Notes under the pieces: model-generated
Told to the model about the DNA's origin: nothing
The model's input: the letters and a program-made list of their open reading frames with translations, nothing else
The model's database searches: none
Shown here: in pieces, positions 1-11,000 of the stretch
How the letters are laid out: each line of letters starts with the position of its first letter
Position numbering within the stretch: position 1 is the first letter of the stretch
Made by a program: the position numbers and the translations under genes
Assembly: GCA_015501075.1 (NCBI GenBank)
Contig: JADNYJ010000045.1
Span: 62,001 to 126,000, forward strand
Length of the DNA stretch: 64,000 nt
Direction: 5' to 3'
From: Gymnopilus junonius
Taxonomy: Eukaryota; Basidiomycota; Agaricomycetes; Agaricales; Galerinaceae

Positions 1-193
1 TAAGGAAGAGCGCAGTAAGAGCATCTACATCGAATCCTTTCCTTCTAGACTCAAAAAGCAGTAGAAATCATAGCAACACTGAGTGATTGACTATGCATTT
101 TCGGAGGTCAGCACCTCAACTAATGATTTTTAGTCCTCGATTACTTGACGGACGCAGTGTGTTAAGAGCCCAACCCACCCTCCAGCAGTAGCT

Positions 194-737
194 TCAGTGA
201 ATTCCCATTACCAATTTCTTCCCATTACGATCTTCCTCTCGTTTGCGCAGAAGGTGGAAGTTGCGATTGGTGACCAAGGTGATTCTCCTATCCACTTCAG
301 TTTCAGGATATCCAGCCCCCTCCATAGGCGTCCTGTTGTTAAATTCCTGTAAATCCGAGCTCTCGGCCAAGAAATCTGCTCGCCATCGAAGTTTGCGGTA
401 GAAAAGAATGTGTGTGAGTAGGCAAATCTTACGGGGATATTCTTGCTCTACACTGTCCCACAGGACAAGGAGGTCGAGATGCTGCTCCAGCAATGAACCG
501 TCCCCCCCGCTACTAAGTTTCAGGCAGTAGTAAACAACAATATTAGAGACACGACTTGCCAGTTCGATCGGCTTCGACATGGCTGACCTTCAATTCTGCT
601 TCTGAAGCCGAGTCAGAAGGCAGGGGATTTCGCGGAACAGCGAGAACGGATATGCCAGTAGCCTCCAAGGCCTCAGTACTAGTACTCAGTAACGGCAATA
701 ACTCGAGAATATTGTTCAAGTTGACCCCGAGATGCAC
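194..737 (-). CDS. possible hypothetical gene, two-exon model uncertain
   Basis: Two overlapping open frames on the minus strand (737-543 and 580-194) might be parts of one gene. The upstream frame has a leucine-rich stretch and ends in an acidic serine/glutamate region at about 600, where a GTCAG donor-like sequence follows. The downstream frame has a plausible globular composition with aromatic and charged residues alternating and stops with TGA at 196-194. I recognise no domain. The model rests only on open frame and amino-acid composition, so this could be a chance frame or the 3' part of a gene. It lies tail-side of the nucleoporin gene in the same orientation. Bases 1-193 hold nothing I can support. 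Confidence 0.25.
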
Positions 738-878
738 CGCAAGTTATCAAATGCCACAGTGGAAGGGGTTAAACGACCACGAGAAAAACTAGTCACGCTA
801 GCGCTCTACTGAGTCACAATGCGTGGCGGTATAGAACTACACATTCTACATATACTCAAAGTTAATACATATATGCAA

Positions 879-3800
879 TCATGCAGAGATAATCCTAAAG
901 GGATCCGAGCCCCCGCTCTCCAGCCCAGCCAGCACCGCTCGCCTGATCATTAAAAGGTATTCTGGAAGCGTTCGCCCTGATTTATTTGTGAAGTCGTTGT
1001 AGATGTTATATCGGGCGTCTGCGACGACGTTGGCGAGCTCCAGTGCACGTTTTAAGTTCCTAAGAACGGTAAGAGGATGAAAGTAAGAGGCCAGAAAGAT
1101 TAAATATGGCGAGATAATAAAAAATGAGAGAAAACAAAGGACGTACTCCGGTATCAATCTCCGAGAAGAGTATAGCAAGTGATGCAATCTCAAGACGAGC
1201 TCCGGTACGAAGATTTGGCGGATCCTTCCAAGTTCGTTTGCTCTTTGCTCCATAGCAATTTGCGAATGAGTTTTTGGGTCTGTAAGACGTGACGCTCAGG
1301 CTAGCGACGAGGTAACAATGAGGAAGGAAAGGAAGACGAAGACCTACCGCTCAGCTCAAAGTCATCAGCGGTCAGCCACTCCGTCGTAAGGAGCCTCAAA
1401 ATCTTATCGTGAGCTTGATCGATAAGGTTCTACAAAGAAGGGCGGAAACAACAACAATAAATTAGAATAAAACTCAAAACTAGCAAACAAGTACGCACCC
1501 GATATTCTGCCAACCACACCTGCTTGGCCTCCCTCGTTGCCCCAGGCCCTTGCGTCATAAGGCCCTCCTGAGCCTGCCACTCTGTGACCTGTGAAATGGA
1601 ATCCCAAATGAGGAAGAACTGTCTGTAGTGCAGGTACTCCGTGGCGATTTCTTCAGGGTCATCTATTGATGCCAGTTCAGGCGGTAGGAGGTCTAAGAGG
1701 TTTTGGGCGGCTTGGATGCGGCCTGCGCCTGTATGGTAGGTAAATAAAGATTGGTCAACAACTTTTTTGTTCAAGGGGAGCGATGTATAAGGAAAGGAAC
1801 GCACCGAGGAAGTATCGTAATATGACAGTGGCATGCTCCAGTGCATTTTGATACGTCTGAGGCATAAACGTCGTCCACTCGATCGACCGCAATAAGAGCA
1901 TCTCTGCATCATTCGGAGGAGGCTGACGCTCGGTAATCAACGGTAATGATTCCTGTAACTTGGGCAATTTCTAACCAAAGAAGTAAAATTCAATATTAAT
2001 GGAAAGAAGGAAAGGAAATTTTATTTACCTTGAACGCATCTCTGATAGAATCTTGTGCAGCAGTCCTCGCCACACTGAGAACGTCCAGACCGTGCTGACT
2101 TGCCCTCGTCAGCGCCTGTCGGCGCTCATTAAAGTCGGCTGTCAAGCCTAGTGAAACGAGGAAGAGAGAGTAACGTTTCACTGCGTTGACTCCAAGTGCA
2201 GCGGCGTACAGTGCTACTAAGTCTCGTTCACCGTTGTCCTGGGAAAAGAAGAGAGATAGGTTGACTGAGTTGACTGATGATGGATAGAAAGCAAAAGAAA
2301 GTAGGATTTCACCTCAAGTAGTTTGATGTAAGCTTCGAGAATGGCATGCGTTGGCTCCGGTGGTGTTGGCGTGCCGATCATCTGGAGGAAGAGAGACAAG
2401 TGTGTAAAGAACCGACACATGGCCTGATAACTAACAGACACATAAAAAGTGGACAGAGGGGCAGCATAAGAAACGAGTAATTATTCTGCATTTGAATAAG
2501 GGACATCAACTCAACTCGGAGGTATCACGTCTGTACACGTCGCTTTTGAGCCCCTGCGAGAATGTTGTGAGTAAGGAGTCGGTTTGGTCCAGGATGATGT
2601 ACAGTTGCGAGAAATGGAATGCATGGTCAGCAGGAGGACTAGAGGAAACCATCAGTATCTTCAAGGTGCTGGGCACAGAACAAAAACGCGCACCCTTCAA
2701 TAACATTAACACTCTTTAAAGCGTCCAGAGTTCCCCTAACCTCCTTTTCCCACTCCGTCTCCTCCGTCTTGCTCTGTTCGCCTAGCACCGCATCTCCTCC
2801 AACCACCTCGGGGACACCCTTCTCCAGTGCATCCAGGCCGCCCTCCCAAAAGCTCCACTTGGCAAGCCGCGCGAGCTCCTTGCTTGCTCTCTCCTCGCAC
2901 ATGACACTGATGTCTGACCATAGATGATCCTCCCATGTTCTACAACCGGATTTGAGGATGGAGATGGTTTGGAAAGAAGGCGAGATGGAGGCGTAAAGAA
3001 GGCGTTCTTGGTCTGAGAGAGTGGGCTGGTTAGAGAAAAGGCGTCAGAGGTTGGTTTGGTTTGATGGTTGGGAAGTTGAGAGAGAAAAAAGTACGTCAGA
3101 GCGGCGCGTATACACGTTAATTTCCAGAGTGTTCGGTTGGGGTTGCCTGTGAAGCCCTCCAGCTCTTCTTCATCATCGCTTGCATCTTCATCGTGTGGTT
3201 CTGTGGCTAATACCGCGTTAGGATGGGGGTAAAACTGGCTGTAGGCAGGCAGGACGCACAAATGGCCTTCCAATTGAATAAAAGTGAACCGCGCAAGCTA
3301 GCAGCTCTCCAGGGTTGGTGTGCCCTTCTGGACACTTCCATAGCGTCACCTAGTCGACCTGCACGAACGTAACCATAAAGTGCTTGTAATAAGCTTTTTT
3401 CGTAGCTCTAAAGAAGGAAAACTATGTTTTAAGACGTGTCACTGGTATAACAAATAAAAACCCTACCGCATCATCGGCAGCCAACCCTGCCCCGTCTCCT
3501 TTATTAACCGCGTCTGGGTCCATTTCTTGTACAAGTCCATCCCTTGGACCTTGGCCTGTCCTAATACCTTGCATAATAGTATGCTTAGTGAATTTCCAGT
3601 ACCCCGTGTTGGCTTCTGGTAGGGAGGGCGTAGGCGCTGTTTCTTGCAACCATTCGCGGACAACGAGGAGTTCAGTCAGAAGGCGGGAAGCTTGTATAAT
3701 TGATTGTGCAAGGGTTGATGTTGGTATATAAGGGTTTTCGAGCAGCAGGTCGCGGGCGGATGGTTTTGGTTGTTGCTCAGTTTTCGGGCTCTGTGAATGG

Positions 3801-4128
3801 CATGAGGACGATTTGGATTTGCGAAAAAGATGACGCACGGCATGACAGCTTGGAGAAGCCCCCAGGTGTTCTTCTCTAGCCTCAGGACCTCAATTTCGTC
3901 TCGTAGGCTGCGACTGTCCACTTCGTCCTCTAATTCTTCGATACTGTTGAAAAGATTCAACACTGCATTCTGCAAAAAATGGCACGAAGCTCACTATTCA
4001 TGGCATATTTGACGCATTCGTGGTGCGTAGCCTGTGTCTGGATCGAGAACGGCTTCTAAATTATCTTTGATGGACTGGCATATTGAGAGCACCTCGGCGG
4101 AGGATCTGTACAGGCTATCGGATGACAT
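879..4128 (-). CDS. NUP84: nucleoporin Nup84/Nup107, Y-complex scaffold subunit
   Basis: Structural nucleoporin of the Nup84/Nup107 family, part of the Y-shaped outer-ring scaffold of the nuclear pore. The gene is split into many short exons. Family-like segments read in order on the minus strand: the N-terminal exon from the ATG at 4128 and a helical exon near 3960-3835; the REWLQETAP and GYWKFTKHT segments near 3680-3580; the YEKSLLQALYGYVRAGRL and HQPWRAASLRGSLLFNW segments near 3415-3265, which are very characteristic; and the C-terminal exon 1253-879 with RRLIPE, ELANVVADARYNIYNDF and a terminal AGLESGGSDPF motif before TGA. The start at 4128 is the first ATG of an open exon, but the first splice junction (near 4010-3963) is uncertain because the frame meets a TAG unless a short intron is removed. 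It is divergently placed from the gene at 4422. Confidence in the family is high; exon borders are approximate. Confidence 0.85.
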
Positions 4129-4421
4129 TGTACCCAAATAATTCAGACAGTTTGATTAGAACTTATATTTCTAAGTTTCTTGTTACCCCTGTACCACGCG
4201 GGGCTGGCAAAAGGCCAAAAAGTGAGCAGGTTGAGTACAAAGAGGTGCAGAGTTGCGGACAATTGAAAGCCGACAACTTGAAGAACCAAAACGCGAGTCG
4301 TCACTGTCACACTGTCACAAACTCAGTTGGCTGTTTTAACTTGTCGCACTCCTTCGACTTTCTTCAATTGAAATCACCTCGATTTCCTTTCAATTGTACT
4401 TAATTCTCCACTGCTTCTCCA
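4129..4421. promoter_or_regulatory. shared divergent promoter region
   Basis: The 293 bp between the divergent starts of the nucleoporin gene (minus, 4128) and the next gene (plus, 4422) must hold both promoters. It has pyrimidine-rich stretches near 4340-4420 just before the plus-strand ATG, common in fungal promoters. No clear TATA box was seen. The assignment is positional. Confidence 0.4.
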
Positions 4422-6412
4422 ATGTCGACCTCGATTTATGGCTCTAATCAACAACTCAGCATCTTTATGACTCGATCTCAAGTAGCGACCGTGAGTCTCA
4501 ATTCTTCTTCCTGTTGTCTAAACAAATGTTCAAATTCAAGTCTTATATAGGACTCTGACGGATTCTGTATACTTTGAACACCCCACTGGCTGTTACAGGA
4601 GGTCCTGTTAATTTTCAATGGGACGCACTTTGGCACGGGCTGGCCGTACCTGATTAGGGCATGCTTCAACTTCCATCTTTTACCTTTCTCTACGGACATC
4701 GACCAGCAAGCCCAACTAGTAATGTCCATACCTTGGCTGGCCGGAATACCCATACGCTATCGAGCACTCATTTGGCCCTCAAATGACGAGACTATCCTTG
4801 CTGGTATCTGGGATCGCGAAGGAACGTCTATCCTTGACGGCCTTATTCTGCACTGGTTTGCCTTCACCCGAAACACGAAGCGTACCGTGGTTTACCTCGC
4901 AGACACACGCCCGCAGGGAGAAGAGCCGATCGTTCTATCTCCAGTTGAGAAAGAACTCGAATTTGCAGCTGATCGCATAGCCCTTGTCGGGTCGAATGAA
5001 TTTTCATCCGCAGAGTGGGTTGAGAGGTGAGCAGAAGCTTTTCATTTTTTCCCCCTGTATATGCAAGCAGAATAGCTGATTTTAAATCTCTATCTGACAG
5101 CGACGAAGCACTCAAACTACGGCTGCATTCTCTGGACGGATCGTTGGTACGAGAAAGCTCGATATCTGTCAAGGCAGCGTACGGCGACCTTCGCGTCTTT
5201 GGACCGAAAGTCTTCATCGCCATTTCCTCTGGCCCCACAAATGCCCCGGAAGGCTCCATGACGCCTGATCAGCTCCGACTTGGGAGCGATCCGAATGATA
5301 TGGACACCTCCAGTCCCTTATTTGCTGATCAAATTTTGGAATGGGATACAACGTCCTGTGTATTCAGACGCATCAAGATTCCTGATCCATTATACGTGAG
5401 TCTCTTGAAAAAATGTTGTCATTGTCGGGATTGTTTTTAACAAAGCCTTGACAGCATGGTGCAGAGTACACCTTCCCCGTTGAACACCAAGTCGCGCTAG
5501 CTGGGCTAGTCGAGGATGGAGATGGTCGCGAGCAGCTTGCGTTGACGTGTTTCAACGCTGACGATCAAGTCCAAAATCAATCTGTATTGCGTTCGTTTTC
5601 TCCTGGAGGCTCGTCGCAGGAACGTGCGATCCAAGGAATGAGTGTTGGATTGGAAGGTAACACAAAACCAAGCAACGTTATCGTGCATTCTTTCGACAGA
5701 ATCGCCATGTTCAATCGAACGTTCTTCAGCGAAGAAATGCCGGTATGTCCACCCAGCAGTTCCTTTCAACTTGTTGAGAGAGACTTACCTCTGTATTTTT
5801 CTCGTCCAGATTAACCCTCGCACAGGTCATCTGCACTACCTCAGGTCTCTCCTCCTCAGTCACGACGTCAGCATACTCCCGTTCTCCCTTCCTGGTACAC
5901 TACCCGCCATTTCTAACAACCGCGTGCTGGCATACCAAAAAGTCTCAGGGAAATACCTCTTCCACATCCTAGACTTTGACCAGAATCGCGTAAATACGCT
6001 CTTGAACAAGACACCTGACGAACGGGACGCTTTCCGTGCCGAACTGTCCCAGGCTGGGTCGAACGTACGGACGAAGGTGAAAGTTGTCACAAGGCAATCC
6101 TACGCCCAAGAAGAGGGCGTCGGAGGCGGCACCATCGATGCAGAGTACCCTATCCGTGGTGTCCCGCCTGAGTGGCGTGAGCATCTCAAGAGTCTTACTC
6201 AGCAGGAGAAGCAAGAGCAGGAGGGCGCGTCGTTGATATTCGATGAAGCTCCTGAAGGACGTCGGTCGGGCAGGTTTGGGTTCGTGCAGTCTGAGCTGGA
6301 CCTCGTGAGGCCTATTCCGTGGAGTCAAGTTGGTAGGATGGGGATAACGAATGGTTGCGTGGTGCTAGCTCCTGAGCCGGGTGATAGTGGTTTGATTTGG
6401 TACTTTGAATGA
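4422..6412 (+). CDS. unknown-family protein, intact member of a duplicated pair
   Basis: Multi-exon gene. The first ATG at 4422 opens a short exon ending at a GTGAGT donor near 4493; the acceptor used next is uncertain, and a CAG near 4600 keeps the long frame open. Later exons are clear: about 4600-5026, 5100-5396, 5455-5742 and 5812-6412 (stop TGA). The protein has alternating hydrophobic and polar strands, with motifs such as GIWDREGTS, VFIAISSGPTN and ILEWDTTS that would suit a beta-propeller-like fold, then a charged helical stretch (near 5990-6250) with many E, K and Q, and a C-terminus ending GDSGLIWYFE. I do not recognise the family and assign no function. A broken inverted copy lies at 59880-58225, with introns retained. 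An F-box-associated propeller is one alternative, but no F-box is visible at the N-terminus. Confidence 0.7.
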
Positions 6413-6772
6413 GAATTGTACAGATAAACATAAACAGTAACACCACGCTTTATAGCTTTTATAAGTTGTGCGCTCATTTAATTATTATTGCATGGTACCC
6501 TATCTTGGATCTCAGATCCCTAACTGCTTCGCCACATACCACCCTGAGCAACCCAATGGGACCACACACGATGCCCTAATCTCGTTTTCAAAAGAGTTTA
6601 ATCTCTGGACTTGGTGGTCCACCAAGTCGCCAATGGTGGGATCCACGAGTGTGGTGCCATCTAATTTCAATAAGGACAAATGAAGGAGATAACGATTTCT
6701 GATTTCTGATTTCTGATCCGTTTTGCGGTTTACCTTCGTCTGAACTACCTTGCTCAGGCTTTCTCTTCAAAA
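6413..6772. other. intergenic region with a short tandem repeat
   Basis: 360 bp between two genes on the same strand. It holds the presumed 3' end of the upstream gene and promoter of BUD32. A 7-bp unit, GATTTCT, is repeated three times plus GAT at 6694-6717. A 71-codon open frame at 6468-6683 has no recognisable features and looks accidental. Confidence 0.5.
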
Positions 6773-7838
6773 ATGGCCTCGATTTCTGCATCTGAAAAAC
6801 TCCTAGCATCTTCCCGACTAATATCTCAGGGTGCTGAAGCTGCAAGTTCACTCTGAATCTATCAGACCGGAATATTTTCCAACTTACGGCGGTTCATTGG
6901 ACCCGACAGAAAGTCTACAAAGGCAGTCTGACAGCAGCAGGGGGAGTCCCTGTGCTGTTCAAGCACCGCTTCAAGAAACAGTATAGGCATCCGACGTTGG
7001 ATGCTACGTTGACGAAGGCGCGTGTGGCTGGTGAAGCGAGGGCTCTTTTAAGATGTCTCCGGTATGTTCGAGATTGTGTTGTTGCACTTTACGTCTTCAT
7101 GTCATTCTGGTTCTGTATAGATCAGGTGTCAATGTTCCCGGAGTACGGATGGTTGATGCTGCAGAGGGTTTGTTGGGTATTGAATGGATTGATGGGTCGA
7201 GCGTTAAGCGTCTTTTGCCAAGTGGTGCTCAGGACGGCGAGGAAGATCAGGGTGGAGTTGCTGATGATCATAATCCTTTGGATACGTTCCCTGTGTCTGT
7301 CGGTACGTTTCTTCTTTTGCTTGCCTGTCTTCTGGAACTGAAGATTATGTACAGTTGGGTTAATGAGACTCATTGGCGTTGAGATCGCAAAGATGCATCT
7401 AGCAGACATCATACATGGGGATTTGACCACTTCCAACATGATGTTGCGCCCTTCATCGTCCTCAGACACCCAGCCAGATCTTGTACGTCTCCGCAATTCT
7501 GTTTCTACCATCCTTTCCGTTAGCTGACCGACTCTTTTCTCGACAGGTTCTCATCGACTTTGGACTATCGTATCATTCAACACTTGTAGAGGACAAAGCG
7601 GTCGATTTATACGTGCTTGAAAGAGCGTTTGCTTCAACGCATCCCGATTCCGAACCTATGTTCGCTTCCGTCCTTGAGGCATATGGCGCGAAGATGGGTA
7701 AAGAATGGCCTGCTCTGCGCAGACGTCTAGATGATGGTGAGAATAAGCTGTGTTTTCATATGCTTCGGATCCAGGTTCCTTATCTTCTGACTTTTTTTAG
7801 TTCGCTTGAGAGGTCGTAAACGTAGTATGGTTGGCTAG
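6773..7838 (+). CDS. BUD32: KEOPS complex kinase/ATPase Bud32 (PRPK)
   Basis: Atypical small protein kinase of the KEOPS/EKC complex, which supports Kae1 in making the t6A base of tRNAs that read ANN codons. Six exons: 6773-6841, 6910-7061, 7121-7302, 7355-7482, 7547-7736 and 7801-7838, giving 252 residues, the usual Bud32 size. Signature motifs are present: the glycine-loop equivalent QGAEA/KVYK across the first junction, FKHRFKKQYRHPTLD, the catalytic loop HGDLTTSN, the metal-binding DFGLS, and the terminal RGRKRSMVG tail that ends nearly all Bud32 proteins. The first intron begins GCAAGT rather than GT; the motif across it fixes the junction. All introns keep frame. The start is the first ATG in frame, just before the kinase fold, as usual in this family. 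Confidence 0.95.
6842..6909 (+). other. GC-AG intron in BUD32
   Basis: This 68-bp intron starts with GCAAGT, the consensus of the rare GC donor class, and ends with CGACAG. Splicing here joins QGAEA to KVYK, reconstructing the conserved ATP-loop segment of Bud32; the unspliced frame meets TGA at once. No GT donor nearby would give the same join. Confidence 0.85.
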
Positions 7839-8098
7839 TTTCTGAGGCGATGTTTGAAGTAGTTTATCTGCGAGCATTTTTCCATTTACCCTTGCAACTA
7901 TATAAATTGCTCTATAAGACATGCTGAATGGAATATATGTTTGATTTTTTTTTCCTTTGCGGGCGTTGCCAAGCGTCCACGTCGTCGCTTGATCCCAGGT
8001 TGTCGGCCCGCAGCTATTAGGCACAGAAAGAGGAAAAACTGGTTTCCTCTCAACTGCTTCCGTCGTTGGTCGATCCAACGACTTCAGTGGTCCATGTT
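7839..8098. other. short intergenic region between BUD32 and CCH1
   Basis: 260 bp containing the BUD32 3' flank and the CCH1 5' flank. A run of nine T lies near 7946. Nothing else is supported. Confidence 0.4.
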
Positions 8099-11000
8099 AT
8101 GGAAAATCACGACAAATACCACCACCACCACCATCATTCATCCCCTGCTAGAACATTATTCGACTCTGCCGCGTCTGGTATTGATCATCTAGCTGGCGGT
8201 GGTTTCTCTGCACCGCCCTCGCCTTCGCCTACTTCCGCTCTAGATGCGTCCGGCTCGGGTTCTGCGACACTCGCAAGACGGAGAAGTTGGGGAAATAGAC
8301 TGCGTCCGTCTGGGACAGATAGGGATAGTAGTTCGAGTCCGGAACCGCTCCAGGTATCGCTTGGGCAAACCCAAACGACTTCGCAGCAACCACCAAGGTC
8401 GCCGACGACAACTGGCCTTGCTATGCCGCCGTCTTCTCCAAGAGGACATGATCCATTTTACGTACCGGATGACGACCGCTCCAGGTCAACTCATCCATAC
8501 GCCATAGATTCGACACGACAATACACCCCCCGGACGATGTCAATGTCGAGAACAGTGTCGGACGCTTACACGGATGATTCGGACAACTTAAACTCGCCTA
8601 GTCCTATAGCTGGACCTTCTACGGTTTCCCTCGTCAATCACCATAGTAATAGAGATAGAGGACATTTCGAACATGAGATGGACGATGGACATAGGGAAGA
8701 CGACGAGGCGCACTTGACTACAAACATGTCCCTGAACGGGGAGGGATACAGTTCCGGTGATCCAGAACTGGAGGGCGGGTCGTCAGCAACACCATCCCGA
8801 ACGAAAAGGCGTACGCTGCGCTATCCGGACAGCGCTGCTTCGTCACCCCTAAAGAGAACGGAGGAAGCTTTTAAATCAGTGTCCAAGAGTCTGAGAAGGG
8901 CGTCCTTGAGAGTCGTTAATCTTGCGAACACGGGGTTGGAGGGACAGCTTCGGCTTGTGGATGTCGACGATGATTTGAAGGGCAAAAAACCTATAGGGAA
9001 AGGGGAGGAGGACGATGAGGATGGGCCGCCTATGTATGACTTGAAGAAGGTATTGCCTATCCGTGGTCGGACCCTTGGTTTTCTTGGCCCGAAAAGCAAA
9101 GTACGGCTTGCTTTGTTCAATTTCCTCGTCCATCCGTATGTCTATCGTTCCTTGCCTTTTTTTCATGTTATCTGGTTTTAACAACAAATTTTAGATGGAC
9201 AGAACCCATGATTCTGCTATTAATTTTGCTCAACGCTATCGTATTAACCATCCAAGCTGCACCGACGCTAGTACTGCCATCTGCATTGCCCGACTCAACT
9301 GGCCCGGTTCTACCTCCAATTGTAAAAGGATACTTCCATTCATGGGAAGACTACGTTCTCTTTGTATTATTTATTGTATTTACGTACGTCTTCTCTCTTT
9401 TATCCTCCTTGTCCTCTGACCTAATACCTGTCGTTGTGATTCAGTCTAGAAGCATTTGCTCGCATCTGTGTTACTGGATTTTTATTCGACCCCGAGGTGT
9501 CGATAACTTCGCTCTTTTCGTCTCATTCTCCATTACAATTGGACCAACCCTATACCCCTACGCCTATACCACCAACCGCCAGCATAGCAAGACAAGGCTC
9601 ACTTCATCGTGGCGGGACTATCACGCAACGACTGAAACGGTTTCAGCAGACCATCCTTAGGCCGTTTGCGTTACCACCTACACCGACGGCGTATCCCATG
9701 ACTGCAATTAGGACTGCTGCTCCTTCTACAGCGAATGGCAATGGATATCGTGATGGTGGAATGACTGCAAAAATCGTGGACGCGGCCCATCGCGTACACT
9801 CCTCCATCCGCGACCCATTAGAACCTTCAGGCCTGTCTATGGCCTTGCGCTCAGAGATCTCCGCCTCAAACCCGGACTCTATCGCTCTTCCGTTTCACTT
9901 GAGCATCGGCCAGTTACATGAGAAGACTCAACGGAACGTACCATACCTAAGGCAGAGTTGGAGCAGGATTGATTTCATTGCAATCATGAGCTTTTGGATT
10001 TCGTTCGCATTGGCAGTTACGGGTGTGGAGAAGGGGAAGTATCACATCGGCATATTCAGGGCTATGAGTGTTATTAGGACTGCCAGGCTCTTGGCGATCA
10101 CTTCTGGCACTACAGTGAGTTCTTTTTACTGTCTTGCTGACTTGGGTTGCATGCTTACATAATACGCGATAATAGACCATTTTACACTCTTTGAAAACCG
10201 CTCGTCCTCTCCTTACGAGCGTCGCTTATTTCGTGGTTTTTGCTATGGTTTTGTTCTCGTGAGTGATCACTGTCTTTCTGAGACGCTTGTTCCTGAACTC
10301 TAGCCTTGTAGCATCATCGGTGTTCAATCTTTCAAGGGCTCATTTAGAAGATCCTGCGTCATTCAACCGACCCTAGGAGAAACACCGCATATCCGGAGTG
10401 GGCAGCTATGTGGTGGATACATCAATCCGACTACGCTTAACATTACTGGATTCTTGCAGCTGAATGGTCAGATTGCTTCTACTCCGAAGGGGTATATATG
10501 TCCTCTTGGGCAGGTTTGTCAGGTACGAAGCATCTATTTCAACTGATCAAGTACTTATCTACATGTTGCTTTGTATACAGGAAATTTCAAATCCTATGGG
10601 CAATATTGAAAGCTTTGACGCGATCTACTATGCTTTGCTCCAAGTGATTATTGTTGCTTCTGCCAACGGGGTACGTAGGAGTGAAACTTGATTTAAAGAA
10701 GAACTGAAGTAACTCTTTGTTCACAGTGGTCACCTATGATGTATGCTATGATTGATGCAGAATTTTTTGTCTCGTGCTTCTTTTTCATCATCGCCATTAT
10801 CGTCCTTAACTTTTGGCTTATCAACTTGTTTGTGGCTGTGATAACCAATTCCTTTTCGGCCATCCGGTCAGAGACGCAGAAAAGTGCCTTTGGCGCTGCT
10901 CCGTACGTGTTAATGTCCTGCATGTAAATGATGAAAGCTTATCAATCTTTCAGCCTGGTTCCACTTGACAAACAGCAAGACGATGGATGGGCAATTGTCG

